A stretch of 64,000 nucleotides of DNA from contig RHPI01000575.1 in the NCBI GenBank assembly GCA_009103225.1, positions 295,527 to 359,526 on the forward strand, given 5' to 3'. The notes beneath the pieces were generated by a model. It saw only the letters and a list, made by a program, of their open reading frames with translations. It was not told where the DNA came from and did not search any database. The position numbers and the translations under genes were made by a program. Shown piece by piece: positions 21,207-31,029 of this stretch. How positions within the stretch are numbered: the stretch's first letter is position 1; each line of letters begins with the position of its first letter. Origin of the DNA: Chlorokybus atmophyticus (Eukaryota; Streptophyta; Chlorokybophyceae; Chlorokybales; Chlorokybaceae).

Positions 21207-23310
21207 CATCCTCATCTTCAGCCGCAGCAACGAGGAGCATCTTCAGCACATCGAAGCGGTGCTGGAACGACTCAAGGGAGTGGGGATGACCGTACACCCC
21301 GACAAGTGTACCTTCTTCACCCACAAGGTGCCGCACTTAGGGCACATGATTGTGCCCCATGGTGTGTATGTGCAGCAGGCAAAAGTAGAGGCTCTGGCAG
21401 CTATCCCTGCCCCGTCAGACCTCACACGCCTGCGCGCTTTCTTGGGACTTGCCAACTACTATCGCCGGTTCGTGAAGGAACTCGCGAAGATCGCAAGGCC
21501 CCTCAACGAGCTACTGAAGAAGGAGGTGGAGTTCGCGTACAAGGAGCCGCGACAGCAGGCCTTCGAGGAGCTGAAGAGCAGACTCACCAGGGCTCCCATC
21601 CTGCAACGTCCGGACTACGCCAAGCCTTTCCTCCTTCACACTGACTGGAGCAAGCTGGGGATGGGAGCGGTGCTGGTGCAGCACGATGAGAACAAGAAGG
21701 AGCGGGTGGTGTCATACGCCAGCCGAAGCAACAACAGCGCCGAGGCCAACTACAGCAGCTACGAAGGGGAGTGCCTCGCTGCAGTGTGGGCCATCTCCTT
21801 CTTCCGACCTTTCCTCTTTGGTCGACAGTTCCAACTGATCACCGATCATCAGCCCCTCAAGTGGCTGATGACCAACCAACATCTGACAGGGAAACTTGCT
21901 CGATGGGCCCTGCTGTTACAGGAATACGACTTCGAGATTGACCACCGCGCTGGCCTCACCAACCAAGACGCCGATGGCCTCAGTCGCAACCCTCACCTCA
22001 GCACCAACGACGCAACCGGAGCGCGGCATGAGCTCATCCTTGCAGCAACAGCCCCCACCATGTTAGCCATGTTTGCTGCTGCCGCGTTGCGCTCAGGGTG
22101 CAAGAGCAACACCACGGCCTCAGCAGTGGTAGAGGAGATTCTTGCCCTTGAGTCTATCAACCCTGCGGCAACCACACCCTTGGGAGACGCCCACGCAGCC
22201 GACATTGACGTTGATGACACAGAGCTGGCGCCCACTGACACCAGGCAGGACATATGGCAGGACAAGCCATCACTCTCCTTTCTTCAAAGTGGCCAGCTTC
22301 CCTCCGGCATGAGCGCTCGAGAGAAGGACCGGGTCAACCAACGCACCCGTCACTATCGATGGGCAGGTGACAAGCTGTATCGCCGCTTCCACGACGAAGA
22401 CAAGGAAGTGCCGACACCAGTCACGCGCGAGGGCATCATCACTTCCCTCCACACTGAGCTTGGACACTTCGGTGTCAAGCGTACAGTTAGCATAGTGAGG
22501 GCACAATATTGGTGGTATGGATTAACAAAACAGGTGCAAAGGTTCGTCAGCCACTGCCAGCAGTGTGACATGGTGCGCGCCAGTCTCAACACGCGTAGCG
22601 CCTTCTTGCACCCACTCCCCATCTCCGGGCTCTTTTACCGCTGGGGACTCGACATCTTGGGGGACTTGGCACGTGGCAACCGTTACATCCTGGTCATGAT
22701 CGAGCACTTCTCCAAATGGGTGGAGCTGGTGCCATTACCCGACAAGAGCAGCAGGGGGGTGTCTCAAGCCTTCCTCTCTCACGTTCTCAGCCGATTTGGC
22801 AGTTGCGCCGAGGTTATCACTGACCAAGGTACGGAGTTCAGAGGTGGATTCGACACCCTCTTGGACAAATGTTACATCGACCACCGCCGTACCTCGCGTG
22901 ATCACCCTCAAGCTGACGGCCTCGCCGAGCGTACGGTACAGACCATCAAGAAGGCACTCCGCAAATACGTGCTGGAGTACGAGAAGGACACTTGGGATGA
23001 CCACCTCCCATGGGTGGCCCTTGGATATCGATCGTCAAAGCGGGCGGCTCTGCGGGAGTACAGCCCGTACTACCTGCTGTTCGGGCGACCACCATTGCTC
23101 CCCTTCCGTGCGCAGCAGGAGGTGGATCGCGTCGTGAACAACCTTGACGACCCTGACTGGATGCACCACGACATCACCACGCGCGCCGCGCTTTTTGAGC
23201 GCACCGTCCCCAAGGCCTTCAACAACCTGCGCATCGCGCAGCATCGCGACACGCTGCGCTATGAGCGCGTACGCAGCGGCTTCTACAAGGAGCGACAACG
23301 GCGGTTCTAA
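21130..23310 (+). CDS. pol: Reverse transcriptase (C-terminal part), RNase H and integrase
   Basis: Contains the catalytic 'YIDDILIFS' (Y-x-D-D) box and RNase H with acidic residues in 'LHTDWSKLGMGAVL', 'YEGECLAAVWA' and 'LITDHQPLKWLM'. An integrase follows: HHCC zinc part ('HTELGHFG' ... 'CQQCD') and the D-D-E core ('GLDILGDL', 'VITDQGTEFRG', 'DGLAERTVQTIKKAL'). Order RT-RNH-IN defines Ty3/gypsy. All catalytic residues are present. The frame stops at TAA 23308-23310, yet the next codons in frame read 'SGDFAYRM', a typical start of the post-integrase module, so this stop looks premature. At 23331 the reading meets the inverted segment described next. Confidence 0.93.
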   Translation: MPPVKFQRVVHKALKGLDCARCYIDDILIFSRSNEEHLQHIEAVLERLKGVGMTVHPDKCTFFTHKVPHLGHMIVPHGVYVQQAKVEALAAIPAPSDLTRLRAFLGLANYYRRFVKELAKIARPLNELLKKEVEFAYKEPRQQAFEELKSRLTRAPILQRPDYAKPFLLHTDWSKLGMGAVLVQHDENKKERVVSYASRSNNSAEANYSSYEGECLAAVWAISFFRPFLFGRQFQLITDHQPLKWLMTNQHLTGKLARWALLLQEYDFEIDHRAGLTNQDADGLSRNPHLSTNDATGARHELILAATAPTMLAMFAAAALRSGCKSNTTASAVVEEILALESINPAATTPLGDAHAADIDVDDTELAPTDTRQDIWQDKPSLSFLQSGQLPSGMSAREKDRVNQRTRHYRWAGDKLYRRFHDEDKEVPTPVTREGIITSLHTELGHFGVKRTVSIVRAQYWWYGLTKQVQRFVSHCQQCDMVRASLNTRSAFLHPLPISGLFYRWGLDILGDLARGNRYILVMIEHFSKWVELVPLPDKSSRGVSQAFLSHVLSRFGSCAEVITDQGTEFRGGFDTLLDKCYIDHRRTSRDHPQADGLAERTVQTIKKALRKYVLEYEKDTWDDHLPWVALGYRSSKRAALREYSPYYLLFGRPPLLPFRAQQEVDRVVNNLDDPDWMHHDITTRAALFERTVPKAFNNLRIAQHRDTLRYERVRSGFYKERQRRF

Positions 23311-23334
23311 TCGGGGGACTTTGCCTATCGCATG

Positions 23335-23576
23335 TGTCGGGTCGAGGGGAGTCGAGGGTCACGCTGTCTCGGACAGCTTCATGGACAGCCATGCTGTGCT
23401 GGACATGCTGCTGCGCCACCTGTGTAATGCGTAGCAAAAACAGAAAGATGACCTCCACCCTCATGGTGACAAGTGCTTCGCGCAGCTGGTGTGCTGCTGC
23501 TGGGTAGTACGGGCAGATGGAGTCGGTGTTCTCCCTGCGAACATGCTGTGCTGTAGCATACAAAGTCAACAAGCCA
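23335..23576 (-). repeat. 242-bp repeat, minus copy (possible original LTR)
   Basis: Inverted copy of 24589-24830, same length, very similar. Read on the minus strand it begins TGGCTTGTTGAC, directly after a G7 tract that follows the PHD stop codon, and ends CCCGACA. A polypurine tract followed by TG...CA is what a 3' LTR looks like, so this could be the element's real LTR, with the 592-bp direct repeats being something else. The alternative is that 592 + 242 bp make one 834-bp LTR, TGTC...GACA. Confidence 0.7.
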
Positions 23577-23992
23577 CCCCCCCTGGGCTCTGGGGAAGGT
23601 TCCAGCTCCAGATTTCAGCTCTGCTAACGCAAGTGAGGAGGGCCGTTGGTACGGCAATCGTCGCACCAATACTCTTCCATAGGTATCGTGTCCAAAGGTG
23701 GCTCCAGGCAGTAGCAATGCAGGCCCTTGTTGCAGCCATCGCAGAGCATCATGAGTGCGTCGTCGCCGGCGCTGCCGCAGTGTTCACAGCGTGTGCTGCG
23801 CGCGGGACGAGGGTGCTGGATACGCCCGAAGCCGGCTACGTAAGGAAGGTGACATGGCGCACATTTCACCATGTTGTCCTTCAACCTTTCTCCGTTTTGA
23901 CCAAGGAGGTCCAGCACCCCTGTGGAGTACACTGTGAGTACCTTGTAGACGGTGCGGCCTACGGAGGTGTTAAGCGTGTCTTTGGTGGCTGC
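23335..23992 (-). other. Inverted 3' segment of the retrotransposon with PHD finger
   Basis: On the minus strand an open frame from ATG 23995 to 23624 gives 'VGRTVYKVLTVYSTGVLDLL' and 'CAPCHLP', then a PHD finger. The finger runs C-E-H-C ... C-D-G-C ... H-C-Y-C ... W-C-D-D-C, with 'LLDTIP'-type spacing ('LEPPLDTIPMEEYWCDDC'). This module normally follows integrase on the same strand in algal Ty3/gypsy polyproteins. Here it is reversed: both ends of the segment carry CATGTGTC (23331-23338 and 23993-24000), and turning it round would place its ATG codon exactly on the ATG of the pol reading 'SGDFAYRM'. After the PHD stop the minus strand has a G7 purine tract (23583-23577) and then the 242-bp repeat. 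PHD fingers bind histone H3 tails and could direct integration. Confidence 0.8.
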
Positions 23993-23996
23993 CATG

Positions 23997-24602
23997 TGTC
24001 ATGCCTATCGCCCCAGCATGCCAGTCATCATCGGGCATGCCTACAGCGAGACCCTCGCCCGGCTTACCAGCATGGCAACCCGCACGCGTCTCTGACCAAT
24101 AGCTAGGTCATGTCTCTAGAGTAGCTCATGACCATAGCCTACATAGGCACCGCGCGTAGCTGTTCAGTTGTGAGTATTGTTATAAGTCAGGTTCTATATC
24201 GAGTGGGAATTTGCTGTGGAAATAGCCTCGATACGACCGTTAGCTTATGTTCTGGACAGTCATGAGTTGACTTGTATAAGTAGGCACAGTGTTCACGGGA
24301 TCAGCTGGTGACACTGTAAGTGAGAAAGCTAAAAGCTTGTGAAGCGACTTGAACTACGAAACACACCGTCCTGGTTCCCAAGAATCCCCTCACCGTGTGA
24401 GAGCCTGTGCATGTTCTTGTGCACTGTGCTTGTCCGTGCTGTGAGCTTTGTGTACTTGGTCGCGGTGTGCTTGTGGGCATCAGTCAGGGCATAGCATCCA
24501 CGTGTTGCTTGCTCATTCACCTCACTTAACAGTGTAATTTCTCTTCCACTCACGCAAAGAACTGTGTAAACAGCACTACCTATAGTAGTGGCTTGTTGAC
24601 TT
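23997..24602 (+). repeat. Right long direct repeat (3' LTR candidate)
   Basis: Partner of 13740-14345. Unlike the left copy it continues directly into the plus-oriented 242-bp repeat (24589-24830). The sequence just before it is the inverted segment, so no polypurine tract precedes it in the present arrangement. Confidence 0.75.
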
Positions 24603-24830
24603 TGTATGCTACAGCACAGCATGTTCGCAGGGAGAACACCGACTGCATCTGCCCGTACTGCCCAGCAGCAGCACACCAGCTGCGCGAAGCACTTGTCACC
24701 ATGAGGGTGGAGGTCATCTTTCTGTTTTTGCTACGCGTTACACAGGTGGCGCAGCAGCATGTCCAGCACAGCATGGCTGTCCATGCAGCTGTCCGAGACA
24801 TCGTGACCCTCGACTCCCCTCGACCCGACA
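24589..24830 (+). repeat. 242-bp repeat, plus copy
   Basis: Begins TGGCTTGTTGAC and ends CCCGACA; inverted partner at 23335-23576. It directly abuts the broken pogo-like transposase gene, which reads into it from the right. Confidence 0.8.
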
Positions 24831-26720
24831 AATGGCTTTCACCTTCCACGTTGACCACGCCATCATCTTTGTTGGCCTTAGGCTCAAGCACCACCCCCAC
24901 ACTAGCAAGTATCGCCTCATCTGAGTCTTCTGGCTCTGTGGGTAGATGAGCATCAGCTGCCACGTACTCTTCAGTCGTCTGCAAGTCATTAGCTGGGATA
25001 TTAAGCCTACCCATCTCCCCAAGGTTATCAAGGTCTTGCATCGATCACACTTGCATGTGTTAGTCACCAGCTGGCGGCGATGCATACGTGCGCACACTTG
25101 AGCGCATGTTGTCATACATGTATGTATTGTTGCTGATGTAGCTGATGTAGAGCCTTGCTCATTGAAAGCACACGCTTGGGTTGCCCATACTTGAGGGATG
25201 ATACGTGTGTGGCGCCAGCAATTGCGTATTGTTAAGGGAGTGATCTCGCCCCATGCCTCCTTGCTCCACGTAAATGCATCGCGCGCATTGACTGGAACCT
25301 TCCTTAAGTCCATTGTGGGGTCCGCTTCATGGTGTTGAATAATGTATGTCAGCAGCTTGCGCTTGTACCTATAAGAAGATTGAACGCCCATCAGGGCTTG
25401 TGCATCATTACACACTGTGCATGTGTTCTCACCTTGTATGCGGCAATGATGCCGGCATCAAGAGGTTGCACCTCAGCGGTTGCGTTTGTTGGCAAGAACA
25501 AGCAAGTCACATGAGACAAGTTTAAAGTCCTAAACCCTTTCTGCGTGCCCGCCATGGCCTTCGCGCATTAATGTGTCGATGAGTTATCCATAAGCAAGAG
25601 CACATTGCGCTTGGCCTGCTTCATCTCTTGATTGAAGCTTAGCAACCAGGATGAGAACACCTGCCAGCAAGCATACAAGCATAATTGCAGCTACAATGCG
25701 GCAACAACAATGCATACGCTATGGTGCACGCATGCATGTGTGCGCGCCAGCTGCAAAGCATACACTACGCACGCATGCAACAAACATGCACGCACACATA
25801 CAAGGTGCTATGCTGCAGCATGCATGCAAGTGCGCACGCACACGCGCATGCGGAGGTGCTGTGCTGCAACACTCATATAACTTTAAGAAACTCACCTTGC
25901 TGTTCATTCACGCAGTAGCATTGTGCGTGTACATGACGCGTACTTGATTTAGACGCCATGCTCCAAAGCAATGCGGCTTCTTTGAGGTTCCAATCAACAA
26001 CATAGGGCACTTGTTTAATGCGTTGCAGCATAGCATCAACGTGAAGCGAGTGCGGCCTTTCTTCAAACCTTTTACTTTCTTCCCTATCTTTGCTAGCGTC
26101 TCTGATGGACGCAGTCGAATGTACAAAGCCGTCTCGTCTATGTTATACACATCCTTTAGGTCCTACTCGGCAAGAATGACAACAACGATGCATGAACACA
26201 TGCTACTTCGCATAGGCAGGTGCATGCAACATTTACCTAAAGGCAAGTCTATCAATGCGTGCTGCACTCCCTCTTGATCGGCGTCTTCACTCTCTCCATG
26301 AGCAGTCAAAAACTTAATGCCGAAGTGATTCTTCCATCTTCTCAACCAACCACTTGAAACGCTAAATGTATCTGGCAGCTTCATGAGGCTTGCAAACACA
26401 CGCGCATTCTCCATCACAAGCAGATCCGAGATGCATGCATTCGTTGCCATAGCACGCTCGAACCACACATTCATAGCATTGTGCAGCACTAGATAGCAAC
26501 CTAGACGCATGCGTTTGCTGTTGGTTGCCATGTGCCCAGCGGTGCTGGGACGTTCAATGATGACATCATCATCCTTGAGCAGTCAAGAGAGAACAGACTG
26601 GCATAGCTCAAAGCTAAAGGCCTTCTTCATCAGCGCAAGATAATCAGCCTGTTTCGTAACATGCAGATTAATTCTGCACAATTCTGCAAACCGCTTCTTA
26701 TCTCTTAGACTTAATGCCAT
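24831..26720 (-). pseudogene. pogo/Tigger-like transposase (CENP-B HTH plus DDE_1), two in-frame stops
   Basis: Minus strand from ATG 26720. N-terminal helix-turn-helix: 'MALSLRDKKRFAELCRI' then, after an in-frame TGA at 26585-26583, 'LKDDDVIIERPSTAGHMATN'. A CENP-B-type second HTH has 'WFERAMATNACISDLLVM' and 'WLRRWKNHFGIKF'. After an intron near 26160, the DDE domain shows 'VYNIDETALYIRLRPSE' (first Asp), 'RTRFTLMLCCNALNK' and 'LLLMDNSSTH' (second Asp). A TAA follows at 25570-25568, then 'LFLPTNATAEVQPLDAGII' and, beyond another intron, 'EITPLTIRNCW'. An acidic tail runs to about 24831. These elements cut and paste at TA sites. The two stops mean this copy is inactive. Confidence 0.85.
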
Positions 26721-28467
26721 ACATTTTTACGCTATGCCTGCTGTGCAAACTATGGCTAGAATGATGCATGCCAATGTGACGAACATCGGCGGCAAAATGC
26801 ATGCAGCATGCGCACCTTACATCACACGACGCTCATAGCAGAGTCAAACAGATAATACATGTGCACGACAAAGCTGCATGTTAATGGAGCACAATAACGC
26901 ACTGGCCCAGTGAGATAGTTCACTTGCAAATTGCAGGCGGCAGCACACACAACTCATACAACATGTACACTACACACATCACTACTAGGCAAAAGTGTTA
27001 CCTTTGATGACTGCCTCCACTCCTGGGCCCAAACCCTCCTCCTGCCTGCTCCGCTGCCGCCGCAAGGTTGGGCCACGACGTGCAGGGGACACAGGATGCC
27101 GCCGCAGACACGAAAACACTAAGTTGATATTGATATTGGCAAAGAGTCTTTAGATGTGATTGATAACTGCATGCACTTATAATTTGTGTGTGAATGAATC
27201 TGAATTCTCATTGATAAAAGCATATAAAGTTGGTTTGTATATGATCTGGATTATATTACAACCGATACTAACATTGCTTATATTAGCGATCAAATAGCTG
27301 AAGGGCCGTTTGGGACGCAGCAAATTATGCGAGTAACGGCAAAATGTCACTATCGGTCATGCTTGTAACGGCGCTTTACTGTACATCGACATGCTGTGAC
27401 AAAAGAGGGAGGCACAGGTATTGCTTGACTGGCAGTTAAGGTTGCAGCCATATTATAGCGCAAGCAAAAAGCTGCTAGCGGGGCTGAGCAAGAAGGTCAA
27501 AGCTGCAAGGAAGAAGGAGGTAGCCTAGTGAGAGAAGCAAGCAGCCCTGGAAACCGTGAAGCATGAGGCCTAAGAGAAGCATGCTGTAAAGACTGCCAAG
27601 GAGGCTGCCACGGCAGCCAAGAAGCCATAAAACAAGCAAAGCTGCTGGTGCAGCCGAGAGTTGTGCAATAAGCAGGGCCAACACACACCTGCAGGTGCCC
27701 ACCCTTGCATGATCAACCATAGCACCCAAGGGGAACCTGCAGTGGCTTACGCCAACGCCTGCAGCAATCTCACTCGCATGGCCAGCCCTCACTCCCAGCG
27801 GTTCCTGTCCTTGTCACCCACTCCCTCCGCCCAGCAAGGCTTGTAAAATGTCGACCACACGCTGTATGCTACACTGGCAACTGCCACGCAAGCTTTCAAC
27901 CTCATCAACCTCATAAGTGCAGCTAGAAATAGGAACTTGCAATAAGTTCATGTACATAATAGCCAGACCACCGTGGTACGACCGCCAAGTGATTGCCATG
28001 ATGCCATGCAACACGCAATGCGTGAAAAGCACAGTTGCTTCACACACAAAGGATGGTCAGCGTGTGAAAGTATTAAGCAAGGGTATTGCACACGCACTGT
28101 ACCCGGCAGAGGCCACACACAACACACACATAATCACAGTCACCACACATCCACCTTAGTGATACTCCACTCAGAGGGTAGGGTGCTCATCCACACAGAA
28201 GCGTAGTTGAGCGCGCTCGTGCAAACTATGCTCCACAACTAGCACGTGCACCATGACAAACCTGCTTTTCAGCTGCTTGACACGATACATATTGAAGCGA
28301 AGCCCTGCATCGAGGCGGATGACAACGTGAGCGTGGGCGATCCTCATCCTGCCCAACCCCAAAATTAGGGAGGCCAAGGGAAGCAATCAAAGGCACTTGT
28401 GAGAGCAAAAGTGCAACAATCAGCACGCTTATGCACGCACATGGACGCCTGCGGGCATGCATACAGG
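26721..28467. other. Intergenic with coding-like debris
   Basis: At about 27465-27640 the plus strand has a Lys/Ala/Glu-rich reading ('KKLLAGLSKKVKAARKK', 'AVKTAKEAATAAKKP') broken by several stops, like a degraded coiled-coil region of unknown origin. No intact gene seen. The right end runs into the first copy of the 458-bp tandem repeat. Confidence 0.4.
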
Positions 28468-29842
28468 CATTGGGACAGTTGGACACATGCAAGCAAGCAT
28501 GCAAAAAAGCAGCCATACCATGTGCAAGCATATAGCAGGTATGGAGTGAAGAAAAAACGGATGTACACCACCCCTCGGCTAAGAATACTTATTAATACAC
28601 CAATTGTCTTTGAAAGGTATGTGGCCATAGATTGTGGTTTAAGATAAAAAATCACGAGTTTATGAGATTGTCTTGCAATCTCAATGGTTGATCACACCCA
28701 AAGATAAAAATCGTTTGAAGATGATTGGTTGGATAAATGTTAAGTGAGATCACATGTTACAAGTTAGTTGGCCGCCTTCGATTACACTAGGGTCTAAACA
28801 ACTTGTGCCAGAGGCACCATTGCTGGAGACACCCACCACTCCAGAGGAGTAGATAAGCTACAAGCGTATACAGAAATTGTTGGCACGCTACCAGGTATAA
28901 AACTTGGGGCAATGTGCCCATGTACCATTGGGACAGTTGGACACATGCAAGCAAGCATGCAAAAAAGCAGCCATACCATGTGCAAGCATATAGCAGGTAT
29001 GGAGTGAAGAAAAAACGGATGTACACCACCCCTCGGCTAAGAATACTTATTAATACACCAATTGTCTTTGAAAGGTATGTGGCCATAGATTGTGGTTTAA
29101 GATAAAAGATCACGAGTTTATGAGATTGTCTTGCAATCTCAATGGTTGATCACACCCAAAGATAAAAATCGTTTGAAGATGATTGGTTGGATAAATGTTA
29201 AGTGAGATCACATGTTACAAGTTAGTTGGCCGCCTTCGATTACACTAGGGTCTAAACAACTTGTGCCAGAGGCACCATTGCTGGAGACACCCACCACTCC
29301 AGAGGAGTAGATAAGCTACAAGCGTATACAGAAATTGTTGGCACGCTACCAGGTATAAAACTTGGGGCAATGTGCCCATGTACCATTGGGACAGTTGGAC
29401 ACATGCAAGCAAGCATGCAAAAAAGCAGCCATACCATGTGCAAGCATATAGCAGGTATGGAGTGAAGAAAAAACGGATGTACACCACCCCTCGGCTAAGA
29501 ATACTTATTAATACACCAATTGTCTTTGAAAGGTATGTGGCCATAGATTGTGGTTTAAGATAAAAAATCACGAGTTTATGAGATTGTCTTGCAATCTCAA
29601 TGGTTGATCACACCCAAAGATAAAAATCGTTTGAAGATGATTGGTTGGATAAATGTTAAGTGAGATCACATGTTACAAGTTAGTTGGCCGCCTTCGATTA
29701 CACTAGGGTCTAAACAACTTGTGCCAGAGGCACCATTGCTGGAGACACCCACCACTCCAGAGGAGTAGATAAGCTACAAGCGTATACAGAAATTGTTGGC
29801 ACGCTACCAGGTATAAAACTTGGGGCAATGTGCCCATGTACC
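28468..29842. repeat. Three tandem copies of a 458-bp unit
   Basis: Copies start at 28468, 28926 and 29384 with CATTGGGACAGTTGGACACA and end at 29842; 1,375 bases is three units. The copies are almost identical: a single A/G difference was noted at about 28649/29107/29565. Each contains the palindromic GAGATTGTCTTGCAATCTC. The same frame recurs in each copy on the minus strand, which is a consequence of the duplication and not evidence of a gene. Confidence 0.95.
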
Positions 29843-29908
29843 ACTTACGATCATGTTTGGAAATGAAGGCTGCAAGCGAGGAACCCTTTGTATGTGCGTG
29901 AAAAAAAT

Positions 29909-29947
<39 letters not shown>

Positions 29948-31029
29948 TTATATGTATATGAATTTCCTTATTATGCATGTTGACCATTTGCTACGTAATA
30001 TCAAGCTCTTAATGCTGAAAAATGAAACTTCTATTGAGCAAATTACTGGACTGATTACATGCTCTTTGACTTTACACAAGTACATCATGCAATGCATGAT
30101 GGCCCCGTGGCTGTTACAAGACCTTAACGCATGCAGTTGTGCGTGGTTTGCGTGAAGTAGCCACCGAAGATAAGGCTATTCAGGCTGCGTAAAGGGGCCA
30201 TTAAGAGACTGTTGTGCAGTGTTGCCTAGTGCAATCCGTTGTAACTGACATCAATGTACTATGACATTAATTTACTATGTTTGGTAAAGCCACACCTCTA
30301 CCCAGCGTGTATCAGAATATAGTATTGATATTTACCGTTTTCTCTGATTTCGCTAGGAATGCCCTATTTCCCATGGTTGTCCCCGATCCTCCTATACTTG
30401 GGGTCGGGGCACTGTAACTTACACTGCCCCCCAAAAGTTTTGGAGGGGCACTGTAAGTCGGGGGGGCCGCTGGGGTCGGGTTACGGGATTCGCTGTGATC
30501 ACTGCTTCCTTACTGTAAACGGTTACTTTGGATGCATGCGTGACGTGTGGTATGAACAAAGATCCGTTCCTGTACTGGTACCGGTATTCCTAAGCTTTGT
30601 CATGTTGTGAGGCCGGAAGCTGATCAAGCTGGACCCGTCGCATTATTTCTGACAGGATATTTTCAACTGGGCATGCAACCTGCAGGCTGGCAATAAAGTG
30701 TCGGGTTAATGTCGCCAAGTTCACACTGAGCTTACAAGAGTGAGTACAGTATGGGAGCACAAGGTGCTCGCTCTAAACAGTTGCATGCGATGATGTGGCG
30801 TGCAGCCACTTGTTTCATTATAGATGTAAGCAAGTGATGAGGCTGAGAATGCATATTACATTCTTTGAGCAGTGAAAATCCGTTGCTTTAGTATGCCAGG
30901 AAAGCCACGCATTCTTGAGGCGCCTGGCTTGCTAAGGGCAGGCGGAATACTACTTGACCAGAGCTGCTGCGTGTGGGACTGCAAGGTAGCAGTGGCAGAC
31001 CAGAGGCGGCAGCGTTGACGGCGGTCGGC
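29843..31029. other. Intergenic: TA microsatellite and a G/C-rich hairpin
   Basis: (TA)n and TTTATA repeats at about 29911-29955. At 30418-30457, CTTACACTGCCCCCCAAAA pairs with TTTTGGAGGGGCACTGTAAG around a single central base. No gene recognised. The last 100 bases lead into the protease gene; an in-frame upstream ATG at 30973 exists, but the signal peptide starts at 31030. Confidence 0.5.

Noticed and set aside
23755-24106. Plus-strand frames across the PHD segment and right repeat
   Set aside because: They are antisense shadows of the minus-strand PHD reading and have no domain.
28365-29571. Same small protein seen three times
   Set aside because: Follows directly from the 458-bp tandem duplication; no family resemblance.
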